A DNA stretch of 64,000 nt, from the NCBI GenBank assembly GCA_003209755.1, contig QCPD01000002.1, positions 62,001-126,000 on the forward strand, given 5' to 3'. A model generated the notes under the pieces. It worked only from the letters and a program-made list of their open reading frames with translations. It was not told the origin of the DNA and searched no databases. This DNA comes from Prochlorococcus sp. AG-436-C14 (GTDB lineage: Bacteria; Cyanobacteriota; Cyanobacteriia; PCC-6307; Cyanobiaceae). This document shows positions 47,738-56,910 of this stretch, in pieces (position 1 is the first letter of the stretch; each line of letters opens with the position of its first letter). The position numbers were made by a program, and so were the translations under genes.

Positions 47738-48541
47738 ATGAAAAAAGAAAATGTAAAATCTACATCTTCAGTCTCACTAGATAATGTATCAATATCATAT
47801 GGTAATTCAATTGCAGTTAAAAATGTATTTTGTGATATCGAAAAGAATCAAGTTACGTCTTTTATTGGTCCATCGGGATGCGGTAAATCAACCGTCATTA
47901 GAGCAATCAACCGAATGAACGATTTAATTGAAGGTTGCAAATTATCTGGCAGTGTTATTTTTGAAGGGATAGATATTTATGCAGAAGATATAGATCCAGT
48001 TGAAGTTAGAAGGAGAATTGGAATGGTTTTTCAACAACCCAATCCTTTTCCAAAAAGTATTTACGAAAATATTGCCTTTGGAGCAAGAGTTAATGGATAT
48101 AAAGGTAATATGGATCAATTAGTAGAAGAATCTCTTACAAAGGCAGCTGTTTGGGATGAATGCAAGGATAAATTAAACGAAAGTGGTTATTCATTATCTG
48201 GTGGTCAACAACAAAGATTATGCATAGCAAGGACAATTGCTATAGAACCTGATGTGATTTTAATGGATGAACCATGCTCAGCACTTGATCCATTGTCTAC
48301 ATTAAAAATTGAAGAGACAATTCATGAATTAAAGAAACATTTTACAATCATTATTGTTACGCACAATATGCAACAAGCTAATAGAGTCAGTGATTACACA
48401 GCTTTTTTCAACACAGAGAAAAAAGATAAAGCTTCAGGTGGAAAAATAGGATTTTTAGTTGAGTTTGATAAAACAAAAAACATGTTCAATTCACCAAAGC
48501 AAAAAACAACTCAAGACTATATATCCGGAAAATTTGGATAA
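47738..48541 (+). CDS. pstB: phosphate ABC transporter ATP-binding protein PstB
   Basis: A 267-aa ATPase. Walker [10 protein letters not shown] (about 45-53), the PstB-specific [16 protein letters not shown]-loop [18 protein letters not shown], signature [16 protein letters not shown], Walker [13 protein letters not shown] and switch His in [10 protein letters not shown]. The usual PstB C-terminus DYISGKFG closes the protein. It is the last gene of pstCAB, 31 bases after pstA. A tRNA-Ser gene on the opposite strand begins 38 bases downstream. Confidence 0.97.
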   Translation: MKKENVKSTSSVSLDNVSISYGNSIAVKNVFCDIEKNQVTSFIGPSGCGKSTVIRAINRMNDLIEGCKLSGSVIFEGIDIYAEDIDPVEVRRRIGMVFQQPNPFPKSIYENIAFGARVNGYKGNMDQLVEESLTKAAVWDECKDKLNESGYSLSGGQQQRLCIARTIAIEPDVILMDEPCSALDPLSTLKIEETIHELKKHFTIIIVTHNMQQANRVSDYTAFFNTEKKDKASGGKIGFLVEFDKTKNMFNSPKQKTTQDYISGKFG

Positions 48542-48578
48542 GCACTAAAGCTTTTATATCAAAAGAAACCTCGCGAGA

Positions 48579-48665
48579 CGGAGAGAGAGGGATTCGAACC
48601 CTCGATAGGGTTGCCCCTATACAGCATTTCCAGTGCTGCGCCTTCAACCACTCGGCCACCTCTCC
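48579..48665 (-). tRNA. tRNA-Ser (GGA)
   Basis: An 87-base cloverleaf with a long variable arm, as expected for serine. The acceptor stem is GGAGAGG paired with TCTCTCC (one G-T pair) plus discriminator G. The D-arm reads GTGGCCGAGTGG, the anticodon arm is CAGCA-CTGGAAA-TGCTG (anticodon GGA, reading UCC/UCU), and the T-arm is GAGGGTTCGAATCCCTC. No CCA is encoded. Confidence 0.97.
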
Positions 48666-48666
48666 T

Positions 48667-48704
48667 TAAAATCAGCAATAAAAAATTTTCAATTGCTGAT
48701 TTTA
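48667..48704. repeat. perfect 13-bp inverted repeat beside tRNA-Ser
   Basis: TAAAATCAGCAAT (48667-48679) pairs exactly with ATTGCTGATTTTA (48692-48704), 12-base loop. It lies just upstream of the tRNA start. It could end transcripts reading past pstB on the plus strand, although no long T tract follows. Confidence 0.5.
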
Positions 48705-48879
48705 AATATATACCACAATAGAGCTCTTGTTAAAAATTTAAATGTCGGATTTATTTATTAAATTTATTTATAACAAACAAGGTTCTAGTAATAATTAATT
48801 TGTTAACTAGAATAAATTGATTTAAAGATAAATATAATCATCCAATAACAGTCTATTATTATAATTAAAAACAATAGTT

Positions 48880-49746
48880 ATGATTATACCTTCCTGTAAA
48901 ACAGCAGCATTGAATGCAGGTCTAACTAATGATGAAATTAATAAATTATTAGATATTGGCAAGCAGGCTGCAGAAAGAGGTGGAAAATCACTAATGAATA
49001 ATTATGGAAGGATTAAAACAATAAAATGCAAGGGAACTGCTGGAGATCTTGTTACTAATGCAGATATAGAATGTGAAAAGATAATAATAGACTATTTAGA
49101 AAAAGAGACTCCTAATATTTCTATTCTTGCTGAAGAAAGTGGCTATAAGTCAAAAGATGGAGAATTAAAATGGTGTATAGACCCTCTTGATGGAACAACA
49201 AACTATGCCCATGGATATCCATTTTTTGCAACTTCAATAGGTTTAATTTGGAATAACAATCCGATTTTGGGAGCAATATCAGTACCTTCTTTAAATGAAA
49301 TTTATTATGCCTCACCAGAGCATGGATCATTTTGTAATGGCGAAAAGATAAATGTCACGAACACAAATTCCTTATCTGATTCACTCTTAGTTACTGGTTT
49401 CGCATATGACAGACGAGAGGTATTAGATAATAATTATTCAGAATTTTGCTGGCTAACACATCGTACCCATGGCGTCAGAAGAGGAGGAGCAGCCGCAGTA
49501 GATCTAGCATTTGTAGCCTCAGGCAAAGTGGATGGTTTTTGGGAACGCGGTCTTGCAAAATGGGATATGGCAGCAGGAGTACCACTAGTTGAAATGGCAG
49601 GCGGAATAGTTTCCAACTATCCTTCCGGAGATTTTGATCTGAATACCGGCAGAATTCTAGCTTGTAATCCAAAGATACAAAATGAGCTCACAAAAGAACT
49701 TGCAAAAATTAGACCATTAACTCCTAACTCTTATGGTGGAAAATAG
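48880..49746 (+). CDS. inositol monophosphatase family protein
   Basis: 288 aa, Mg-dependent sugar/inositol phosphatase. Motifs: KGTAGDLVTNADIECE (51-66), ILAEESG (82-88, metal-binding Glu85/Glu86), WCIDPLDGTTNYAHGYPFF (98-116, Asp101/Asp104) and ERGLAKWDMAAGVPLVEMAGG (second metal Asp). This set fits the SuhB/IMPase group. Substrates range from inositol phosphate to histidinol phosphate or PAP, so the exact one is open; histidinol phosphate is worth considering since hisZ follows 42 bases downstream, but that is only context. Confidence 0.9.
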   Translation: MIIPSCKTAALNAGLTNDEINKLLDIGKQAAERGGKSLMNNYGRIKTIKCKGTAGDLVTNADIECEKIIIDYLEKETPNISILAEESGYKSKDGELKWCIDPLDGTTNYAHGYPFFATSIGLIWNNNPILGAISVPSLNEIYYASPEHGSFCNGEKINVTNTNSLSDSLLVTGFAYDRREVLDNNYSEFCWLTHRTHGVRRGGAAAVDLAFVASGKVDGFWERGLAKWDMAAGVPLVEMAGGIVSNYPSGDFDLNTGRILACNPKIQNELTKELAKIRPLTPNSYGGK

Positions 49747-49788
49747 TCCTAATTTATGTGATCCTAAAGAAATAAAAAGATCAGAATA

Positions 49789-50964
49789 ATGACATTGCAA
49801 CCTGCCTCGGGTGCTCGCGACTTAAATCCTCAGCAAGTAAGAAAGAACCATCTCATTGCATCAAAACTTTCATCTTTATATCAACTATGGGGATATGAGC
49901 GAATATCACCGCCACATATTGAACGTCTAGAAACACTAATGGCAGCTGGTGGGATTTCGAACAATGAAATACTAAAAATTGTTTCTGATGAACCTCTTGG
50001 ATTAAGACCTGAAATAACAGCATCAATTGTTCGTGCTGCTTCAACTAGATTTGATGAATATGAAAGGCCACTTCGTTTCTGGTCGACAGGTACTTCATTT
50101 AAATGCAATCAAAGTATTGATGGTGGTATTGATATCGAGGAGACATTCCAAAGCGGAGTGGAATTGATAGGAACTAAAGCTATTAATGCAGAGATAGAAC
50201 TTCTGTCTCTACTGATTGAATCATTAAAAATAATTGAAATTGATCAGGAATATAAAATGACATTGCTTATTGGTAATACATATCTATTGGAACTTATTTT
50301 AAGCTCACTAGATTCAACTAAAATAGATCAAATAAAAAATATTCTCTGCGATCTTGATTACATAGCATTGAGTAAACTAGATGTAAAAGATGAACAAAGA
50401 ATGTTTATAAAAAAAATCTTGAATATGAGAGGGACACCCGAAAAAATATTAACAGATCTAAAAAATATCTATGGATCGAATTCTTACATTGAAAACCTAA
50501 AGGAATTATTTTATATTATAGAACCATTAGCAAAAGAGAAGGGGATAGACGTGCAACTAGACCCTACATTAGGGACTAAATATAAACTATATAGTGGTTT
50601 AACCTTTTCACTTGTTTCATCATCTCCAAGTGCTCCAGTTATCATTGCTAAAGGCGGTAGATATGATGATCTGGTACAGAAATTTAGCTCAAGCGATCAT
50701 AATTGCTTCGGAATTGGATTTAGTTTAAGCATTGATAAAATAAGGGAATTAGTCTCCTCAAACGAGGAAATGAAATGTAATAATGAAAAGGTATTAATCG
50801 CATATAAGCAAAGTGCAAGTTTATATAAAGCATTAAAACAACAAAAGGAATGGCATAACAAGGGAATCATTTCTGTAATTTCACATGAACCCCAAAAGAC
50901 AAATGATGCAACAAATCAACTTTTAAAATCCAATAGATGTACAAAAATCGAATGGATAGATTGA
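49789..50964 (+). CDS. hisZ: ATP phosphoribosyltransferase regulatory subunit HisZ
   Basis: 391 aa, a paralogue of HisRS without tRNA charging, which partners with short-form HisG in the first step of histidine synthesis. Class II synthetase-like core: GARDLNPQQVRKNHLIASKL, LRPEITASIVRAASTRF, RPLRFWSTGTSFKCNQSIDG, and a late GGRYDDLVQKF. The usual HisRS anticodon domain is reduced to a short C-terminal end. hisG is not in the window. It is 42 bases after the inositol-monophosphatase-type gene. Confidence 0.9.
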   Translation: MTLQPASGARDLNPQQVRKNHLIASKLSSLYQLWGYERISPPHIERLETLMAAGGISNNEILKIVSDEPLGLRPEITASIVRAASTRFDEYERPLRFWSTGTSFKCNQSIDGGIDIEETFQSGVELIGTKAINAEIELLSLLIESLKIIEIDQEYKMTLLIGNTYLLELILSSLDSTKIDQIKNILCDLDYIALSKLDVKDEQRMFIKKILNMRGTPEKILTDLKNIYGSNSYIENLKELFYIIEPLAKEKGIDVQLDPTLGTKYKLYSGLTFSLVSSSPSAPVIIAKGGRYDDLVQKFSSSDHNCFGIGFSLSIDKIRELVSSNEEMKCNNEKVLIAYKQSASLYKALKQQKEWHNKGIISVISHEPQKTNDATNQLLKSNRCTKIEWID

Positions 50965-51094
50965 TATAAATCAACTTTATACTTTTACTAATTGTTAGGA
51001 TTCGAAAACTATTGAGCTGTAATCAATAATACTTTTGCGTTTAACACCTAAACAGAAATTTGTATCGCTATGATAATAAAAATTTTAATAAGTC

Positions 51095-52999
51095 ATGCCT
51101 GTTAAAGAAGAAGGAACTATTCTTATTCACACAGAAAATATATTTCCAATAATTAAAAAAGCAGTCTACTCAGATCATGAAATATTCATAAGAGAGCTTA
51201 TAAGTAATTCTGTAGATGCAATCAAGAAAAGAAAAATGGCCGCCTTTGCAGGAGATTGTATCGCAGCTCAAGATGAAAAAATAAAAATCTCAATTGACAG
51301 AGAACATAAGACATTGACAATTAGTGACAATGGAATAGGAATGACTAGTGATGAAATCAAGAAATATATAAATCAAGTGGCTTTCTCAAGTGCAGAAGAA
51401 TTTCTTGAAAAATACAAACAACCCGATGACGGATTTATAGGTCATTTCGGACTCGGTTTTTATTCAAGTTTTATGGTTGCAGAAGAAGTTGAGATAATAA
51501 CTAAATCAGCAAAAAATGATTCAAAAGCTATTCAATGGAAATGTAATGGTTCACCTCAATATTCACTTGATGAATCAGATAAAGAAGAAATTGGTACAGA
51601 TATAATTTTACATTTAATGGAAGAAGAAATTGAATACATTGAACCAAGCAGAATTAAAACATTAATAAAAAAATATTGCGATTTCATGCCCATTGAAATC
51701 TCGCTGGAAGAAGAAGTTATCAATAAAATGAATCCACCATGGAGAGAAAGCAAACAAAATCTAAAGGACGAAGATTATATTGAACTCTATAAATACCTCT
51801 ATCCTTTTCAAGGCGATCCTCTTTTATGGGTTCACCTAAACACAGACTATCCCTATAATTTGCAAGGGATCTTATATTTTCCAAAGATAAGTGGAAGAGC
51901 CGATTGGGAAAGTGGTGAAATCAAACTTTTCTGCAATCAGGTATTTGTTAGCGACTCAATTAAAGAAATTGTTCCTAGATACTTATTACCTTTGAGGGGA
52001 GTAATAGATTCACCAGATATTCCCTTAAATGTAAGCAGAAGCGCATTACAATCAGACAGAAGAGTTAAATCTATAGGTAACTTCATTGCAAAGAAGTTAG
52101 CCGACAAGCTTAAAACATTAAAGAAAGATGAAACCCAATTTTATGCTGATATTTGGGACTCCATATCACCTTTTATTAAAATAGGAGCTATGGAAGATGA
52201 GAAATTTGCCGAACAAGTAAAAGAGATAATTTTATATTCAACAACAAAAAACACTTCAACAGATAATGAAGACACTAATGAACTAATAAAATCTGGTTCA
52301 AAGACTTTTACCACCCTTGATGGATATAAGAATAGGTTAACTGATGAGAACAAAAAGGTTTTATATTCAACGGATGAAGTATCTCAATCAACAGCACTAA
52401 ACATGTGGACTTCGCAAGGAAAAGAAGTTCTAAAACTTGATACTGTTATTGATACTCAATTTATTCCCTGGTTAGAAGAAAAAAATAAAGAAATAAATTT
52501 TGTCAGAGTTGACTCCGAACTTGATGAAAGTATTAAAGATGATTCTCCTGAAATCGCAGATAAAGATGGAAATACAAAGTCAGAAACACTTAAAAAGATT
52601 ATTAGTACAGCTCTAAACAATGAAAAAGTGACCGTACAAGTGCAAAGTCTTAAAGGTGAGAATTCTCCACCTTCATTAATATTATTACCAGAACAAATGA
52701 GAAGAATTAATGATATAACAGCATTAATGGAACAAAAACTTCCTGGCCTACCTGAATATCATAATTTAATCGTCAATTCAAACCATCCACTTATTCAAGG
52801 ATTACTAAAGTTAAATTCCAACACAATAGTTATTGAAGGATCTAGCAAATCAGAGGAAGGTCAATTAGCCAGTGATATCTCTATCCATGTTTATGAGATG
52901 GCAAAACTATCAATTGGAGGTCTCGAGAATAAAGATATCGCAGCTTTTCAAACTAGGAATGCTGAGGTCTTAGGGAAATTAATGCAGAAATTCGTTTAA
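51095..52999 (+). CDS. htpG: chaperone protein HtpG (Hsp90)
   Basis: 634 aa. N-terminal GHKL ATPase: AVYSDHEIFIRELISNSVDA (Asn36-type motif), ISDNGIGMTSDEI, and the lid GHFGLGFYSSFMVA. The middle domain has PLNVSRSALQSDRRVK. The C-terminal dimerisation half is present, with no MEEVD as in all bacterial HtpG. It is a stand-alone gene, with a 130-base gap after hisZ containing A+T-rich promoter-like DNA. It helps protein folding under heat and light stress; in cyanobacteria it also relates to phycobilisome and tetrapyrrole metabolism, which is family knowledge. Confidence 0.96.
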   Translation: MPVKEEGTILIHTENIFPIIKKAVYSDHEIFIRELISNSVDAIKKRKMAAFAGDCIAAQDEKIKISIDREHKTLTISDNGIGMTSDEIKKYINQVAFSSAEEFLEKYKQPDDGFIGHFGLGFYSSFMVAEEVEIITKSAKNDSKAIQWKCNGSPQYSLDESDKEEIGTDIILHLMEEEIEYIEPSRIKTLIKKYCDFMPIEISLEEEVINKMNPPWRESKQNLKDEDYIELYKYLYPFQGDPLLWVHLNTDYPYNLQGILYFPKISGRADWESGEIKLFCNQVFVSDSIKEIVPRYLLPLRGVIDSPDIPLNVSRSALQSDRRVKSIGNFIAKKLADKLKTLKKDETQFYADIWDSISPFIKIGAMEDEKFAEQVKEIILYSTTKNTSTDNEDTNELIKSGSKTFTTLDGYKNRLTDENKKVLYSTDEVSQSTALNMWTSQGKEVLKLDTVIDTQFIPWLEEKNKEINFVRVDSELDESIKDDSPEIADKDGNTKSETLKKIISTALNNEKVTVQVQSLKGENSPPSLILLPEQMRRINDITALMEQKLPGLPEYHNLIVNSNHPLIQGLLKLNSNTIVIEGSSKSEEGQLASDISIHVYEMAKLSIGGLENKDIAAFQTRNAEVLGKLMQKFV

Positions 53000-53043
53000 T
53001 CTCAACCTCATTTGATAGACTAAAAAGAGATTAAGTTTAAAAA

Positions 53044-53280
53044 ATGTCTAGGGTTTGCCAACTTACAGGCACAAGAGCTAACAACGGAATGTCAGTCAGC
53101 CATTCCCATATTAGAACCAAAAAATTGCAGCAAGCAAACCTACAGCAGCGAAGATTATGGTGGGAAGAAGAAAACAAATGGATCAAGATAAGAGTAACGA
53201 CAAGAGCACTAAAAACTATTCAGAAGAAAGGATTAGGAAATTATGCCAAATCATTAGGGGTAGATTTAAATAATCTTTAA
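53044..53280 (+). CDS. rpmB: 50S ribosomal protein L28
   Basis: A 78-aa basic protein with the L28 signature: [20 protein letters not shown] (1-20), [20 protein letters not shown], and an end with the [20 protein letters not shown] stretch. 78 aa is the cyanobacterial size. It follows htpG on the same strand and is 18 bases before the peroxiredoxin gene, so a shared transcript is possible. Confidence 0.97.
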   Translation: MSRVCQLTGTRANNGMSVSHSHIRTKKLQQANLQQRRLWWEEENKWIKIRVTTRALKTIQKKGLGNYAKSLGVDLNNL

Positions 53281-53298
53281 ATTTGATTTATTAATCAA

Positions 53299-53850
53299 AT
53301 GAAAAGAAGACAATTTATAAAATCATTCGTTTTATCTTGTATATTATTTGTTAAACCTACAAGATTACTTGCAAGTATAAATTCGGTTAGACTTGGAGAA
53401 AAAGCACCTGATTTTTTATTAAATGGTTTCAACAAAAACAATTTGAATCAAAATGAATGGTCTCTAGATAATTTTTCAGGTGAATGGTTAATTTTATATT
53501 TTTATCCTAAGGATTTCTCGAGTGGTTGTACATTACAGGCTAAAGCATTTCAAGATAATCTTTCTAAGTTTAAAAAGCTAAATTCCACCGTAGTTGGAAT
53601 CTCTGCTGACATTAAAGAAGAACATGAATCATTTTGTTCATCCGCAAAACTTGGATATACACTACTTTCTGATACAACAGCACAAATCAGTAAATCATAT
53701 GATTCATGGTTAGATCCCTATTCAAAAAGAAATACATTTATGATCAATCCAAAGGGTATAGTTGTATATAAGTGGATAGGAGTAAGACCCATAGGACATG
53801 CTCATGAAGTTTTAGAAGAGCTTATTAAACAGCAAAGAATCTATGCATGA
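53299..53850 (+). CDS. Tat-exported PrxQ/Bcp-type peroxiredoxin
   Basis: A 183-aa thiol peroxidase. The N-terminus MKRRQFIKSFVLSCILF carries a twin-arginine motif (RRQFIK) and a hydrophobic core, pointing to export across the thylakoid or plasma membrane. The peroxidatic cysteine is Cys77 in KDFSSGCTLQAKAF. The usual PrxQ resolving Cys at +5 is Lys82, so disulfide chemistry must use another Cys (for example in SFCSSAKLG) or an outside thiol. It overlaps the next gene (DUF2499) by 8 bases, indicating coupling to that membrane protein and DUF3593. Confidence 0.88.
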   Translation: MKRRQFIKSFVLSCILFVKPTRLLASINSVRLGEKAPDFLLNGFNKNNLNQNEWSLDNFSGEWLILYFYPKDFSSGCTLQAKAFQDNLSKFKKLNSTVVGISADIKEEHESFCSSAKLGYTLLSDTTAQISKSYDSWLDPYSKRNTFMINPKGIVVYKWIGVRPIGHAHEVLEELIKQQRIYA

Positions 53851-54151
53851 ACTATCCTTAGGCACATGGTTTATCCATATTGCGACTCTATTTGAGTGGG
53901 CGATTGCAATAATAATAATTGACTATATTTCATCAATATCCAATAACAAGGCTTTGGGTTATTTTGCTTTAGCAATGTTGCCAAATTTAGCTAGTGCTAT
54001 GGCCGCAATCACTTGGCATATATTTGACAACAGTATTGAATTAAAAGGATTAGTTGTACTACAGGCAGCTCTTACAACTTTGGGAAATATATGTCTTGCA
54101 TTTGCTGCTTGGAACTTGTTTAGAGCTGAGTCATCACAACCAAACCAATGA
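53843..54151 (+). CDS. DUF2499 family membrane protein, 102 aa
   Basis: Small integral membrane protein with three hydrophobic segments (about 6-30, 41-60 and 68-92). The motif SLGTWFIHIATLFEWAIAI near the N-terminus and LPNLASAMAAITWHIFDN in the middle are the DUF2499 signature shared by cyanobacteria and plants. The His/Trp-rich face (TWFIH, TWHIFDN) could bind a cofactor; that is inference. It is sandwiched between the peroxiredoxin (8-base overlap) and DUF3593 (4-base overlap), so the three are co-translated. Confidence 0.82.
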   Translation: MHELSLGTWFIHIATLFEWAIAIIIIDYISSISNNKALGYFALAMLPNLASAMAAITWHIFDNSIELKGLVVLQAALTTLGNICLAFAAWNLFRAESSQPNQ

Positions 54152-54492
54152 ATATTTCAGTTCTTAGTCTTGATTCAATTGCAAGAATTGACCCTAGTCC
54201 ATTTTTCATCCTTTCACTAATCCCATATCTAGTATTTCTGCGTTACGCGGGAAAAACAAAAGCGATACCAAAAATATCATTTATTGGTTTTAAGTTAACT
54301 CTCTTATTTGTATTCATGACGATTGTTTTTGCAATAATCGCACAAATTTATTTTGGGGATGCATTAACAAATGTTGACGTGCTGCACGGACTAGCAGAAT
54401 CGTTTTTAACGATTAGCGATGCATTTGTTGTTTACGGTTTTGTTTTGATGCTTCAGTCATTCAAAAACAAAAAGGAAGTAAAAAACTCTTAA
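54148..54492 (+). CDS. DUF3593 family membrane protein, 114 aa
   Basis: A three-helix membrane protein (about 18-34, 47-67 and 83-102) with PSPFFILSLIPYLVFLRYAG and VLHGLAESFLTISDAFVVYGF, matching DUF3593, which is restricted to photosynthetic organisms. It is read with a 4-base overlap after DUF2499 and precedes psaK by 70 bases. The physical link to a photosystem I gene and a luminal-type peroxiredoxin suggests a thylakoid role. No function is known. Confidence 0.82.
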   Translation: MNISVLSLDSIARIDPSPFFILSLIPYLVFLRYAGKTKAIPKISFIGFKLTLLFVFMTIVFAIIAQIYFGDALTNVDVLHGLAESFLTISDAFVVYGFVLMLQSFKNKKEVKNS

Positions 54493-54506
54493 GAGGTGAG
54501 TAACAT

Positions 54507-54538
54507 TTGACGCAAAAGCAATCTTTATGGTCGATAAT
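54507..54538 (+). promoter_or_regulatory. weak candidate promoter of psaK
   Basis: TTGACG (54507-54512) is followed by GATAAT (54533-54538), but the spacer is 20 bases, longer than the ideal 17. It lies 25 bases before the psaK ATG. psaK is likely to have its own promoter, since it ends in its own terminator, but this site is only a candidate. Confidence 0.25.
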
Positions 54539-54562
54539 GAATTTATTCAATAGGGATAAAAG

Positions 54563-54823
54563 ATGCTCACAACATTATTAGCAGCAGCTGATCCAGTGAC
54601 ATTTCAGTGGTCTCCAAAATGTGCCGTTGTGATGATCATTTGCAATTTACTTGCTTATGCAATTGCAAGATCAAATATTGAAAAGCCAAACGAAGGTTTT
54701 CCTATGCCTAACGCTCATTTCTATGGAGGACTAAGCCATGGTTCTTTTGTTGCTGCAAACTGTTTAGGTCATGTTTTGGGAATAGGATCAATATTGGGTC
54801 TTGCTGCCAGAGGAGTTTTATAG
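54563..54823 (+). CDS. psaK: photosystem I subunit PsaK
   Basis: An 86-aa thylakoid protein with two membrane helices (about 19-36 and 60-83). The loop reads ARSNIEKPNEGFPMPNAHFY, and GGLSHGSFVAANCLGHVLGI starts the second helix; both are PsaK hallmarks. The N-terminus MLTTLLAAADPVTFQWSPKC includes a short leader-like segment. PsaK sits at the edge of PSI and binds chlorophyll. A strong terminator follows directly. Its presence is the clearest proof that this organism is an oxygenic phototroph. Confidence 0.96.
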   Translation: MLTTLLAAADPVTFQWSPKCAVVMIICNLLAYAIARSNIEKPNEGFPMPNAHFYGGLSHGSFVAANCLGHVLGIGSILGLAARGVL

Positions 54824-54850
54824 CAATAGTTTCAAAATAAGTATTTTAAA

Positions 54851-54892
54851 AAGTATTATTGATGATTATTGAAATCAATAATACTTTTTTTT
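54851..54892 (+). terminator. rho-independent terminator of psaK
   Basis: A 13-bp perfect stem (AAGTATTATTGAT 54851-54863 with 54874-54886) around a 10-base loop ends in a run of eight T. It separates psaK from the convergent dxs and could serve both. Confidence 0.85.
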
Positions 54893-54904
54893 ATTTGTAG
54901 ATAT

Positions 54905-56791
54905 TTAATTAAATTTAAATTTATTTCTAATCTGATCAGCCATCATTTCTGGAGTTAAACCTAGGGATTCTTTACTTTGCTGAGGAGTTGCATGATCTAC
55001 TAATTTATCTGGTATTCCTATTCTTAAAGTAGGTACAAAAATTTCATTATCGTTAAAAGATTCAACCACTGCTGATCCAAAACCACCCAATAAAGTACCT
55101 TCTTCCATTGTTACGACCTTACCAACTTTTTTAGCAAAATTATGAATAGTTTCCTCATCTAATGGTCTTATAAAACGAGCGTTAATTACAGTGCTATTAA
55201 CTCCAGTTGCCTTAAGTATTGCTGCTGTTTTAATTGCTGGACAAACCATAGATCCATAACCAATTATTAATAAATCATCACCCTCTTCAATAAGCTCAGC
55301 TTTACCTATTTCTAAAGGCTCCCATCCTTCCTCCATCAACGCGGCTCCTTCTCCAGAACCTCTTGGTATTCGTAGAGCAGAGGGACCATTGTGATTAATA
55401 CATGTAACTAACATTTGCTGCAATTCAGACTCATCTTTTGGAGCCATAACAGTAAAGTTAGGGACACATCTTAAATAACTAATATCATATTGTCCTTGAT
55501 GAGTTGGGCCATCAGCACCAACAATTCCAGCTCTATCTAATACAAAAGTTACAGGTAAATTCTGTATTCCAATATCATGAATCAACTGATCATATGCTCG
55601 TTGTAAAAAAGTACTATAAATAGCTACAACTGGTTTAATTCCCTCGCAAGCCATGCCACCAGCGAGAGTTACAGCATGTTGTTCCGCTATACCAACATCT
55701 ACATATTGATCAGGAATAGCTTTCTGTAAAAGATTCAAAGCTGTACCTTCCGCCATCGCTGCGGTAATACCAACAATCTTGCTGTCTTGCTCGCAAAGCT
55801 TTACTAAGGTTTGACCAAAAACCTTACTAAAGCTGGGAGGTTTTGGAGTTTTAGAAGGAATAGATTTTCCTGTCGTCAAATCAAAAGAAGACTGAGCATG
55901 GTAACCAACCTGATCAGCCTCAGCATATGGATAACCTTTTCCCTTTGTCGTAGCGACATGGACCATTACAGGTCCACCAACTTTATGAGCAGCATTGAAT
56001 GTCTTAATCAATGCAGAGATATCATGCCCATCGACAGGGCCCATATAAGTAAAACCCAATTCCTCAAAAACTGCTCCAACACTGGGAACTGCTAAACGTC
56101 TTACACTCCCAGTAAGGGATTTAAATTCCTCTTGAATAACATCACCCATAAAAGGAAGATTTTTGACACTTTCTTGAACACTGTCCGATATAAATTGAAC
56201 AGGAGGGCTATGACGCATTCGATTTAAATAAGTCGATAATGCTCCTACAGGTGGAGAAATTGACATGTCATTGTCATTTAAAACAACCAAAAGAGGAGTT
56301 TTTGGAAGATGTCCTGCGTGATTAATAGCCTCTAAAGCCATTCCACCGGTTAGTGCTCCATCACCTATAACTGCGACACATTTATAGTCTTCCTCTTTTC
56401 TATCTCTAGCAATCGCCATACCAAGAGCAGCAGATATTGATGTGCTCGCATGACCAGCCCCAAAATGATCAAATTTACTTTCTGTTCTTTTTAGGTAACC
56501 AGCGACGCCTTTTTGTTGTCTAAGTGAATCAAATCGGTTATATCTTCCTGTCAGCAACTTGTGTGGATATGCTTGATGGCCAACATCCCAAATAACTTTG
56601 TCGACATCTAAGTCTAAAGTTTGATAGAGAGCAATTGTTAACTCAACAACACCTAGACCTGGACCTAGGTGCCCACCACTAGTAGAAACTACTTGAAGAT
56701 GCCTTTCTCTAATTTGGCAAGCAACATCTTCCAATTCACTAATGGCTAAGCCATGAAGCTCATTCGGATGACTTAACTGGCTCAGACGCAT
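54905..56791 (-). CDS. dxs: 1-deoxy-D-xylulose-5-phosphate synthase
   Basis: First enzyme of the MEP isoprenoid pathway, feeding chlorophyll phytol, carotenoids and quinones. At 628 aa it has the thiamine-diphosphate site [13 protein letters not shown] (143-155) with N172-D-N174, [15 protein letters not shown] at the N-terminus, [20 protein letters not shown], and the transketolase-like [18 protein letters not shown]. The C-terminal domain ends with [18 protein letters not shown] lone gene converging on psaK; the start diverges from ilvA with a 119-base gap. Confidence 0.98.
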   Translation of the reverse strand: MRLSQLSHPNELHGLAISELEDVACQIRERHLQVVSTSGGHLGPGLGVVELTIALYQTLDLDVDKVIWDVGHQAYPHKLLTGRYNRFDSLRQQKGVAGYLKRTESKFDHFGAGHASTSISAALGMAIARDRKEEDYKCVAVIGDGALTGGMALEAINHAGHLPKTPLLVVLNDNDMSISPPVGALSTYLNRMRHSPPVQFISDSVQESVKNLPFMGDVIQEEFKSLTGSVRRLAVPSVGAVFEELGFTYMGPVDGHDISALIKTFNAAHKVGGPVMVHVATTKGKGYPYAEADQVGYHAQSSFDLTTGKSIPSKTPKPPSFSKVFGQTLVKLCEQDSKIVGITAAMAEGTALNLLQKAIPDQYVDVGIAEQHAVTLAGGMACEGIKPVVAIYSTFLQRAYDQLIHDIGIQNLPVTFVLDRAGIVGADGPTHQGQYDISYLRCVPNFTVMAPKDESELQQMLVTCINHNGPSALRIPRGSGEGAALMEEGWEPLEIGKAELIEEGDDLLIIGYGSMVCPAIKTAAILKATGVNSTVINARFIRPLDEETIHNFAKKVGKVVTMEEGTLLGGFGSAVVESFNDNEIFVPTLRIGIPDKLVDHATPQQSKESLGLTPEMMADQIRNKFKFN

Positions 56792-56910
56792 ATAACTCTG
56801 AGATTTAATTCCTCCAATCTACGAGGTCTACCCTACATTTTGATCAAACTTGCACAAGAACAAATGGAATGTAGAAAATACAAACACCAAAAATCGGTGA
56901 AAAACTAGCT

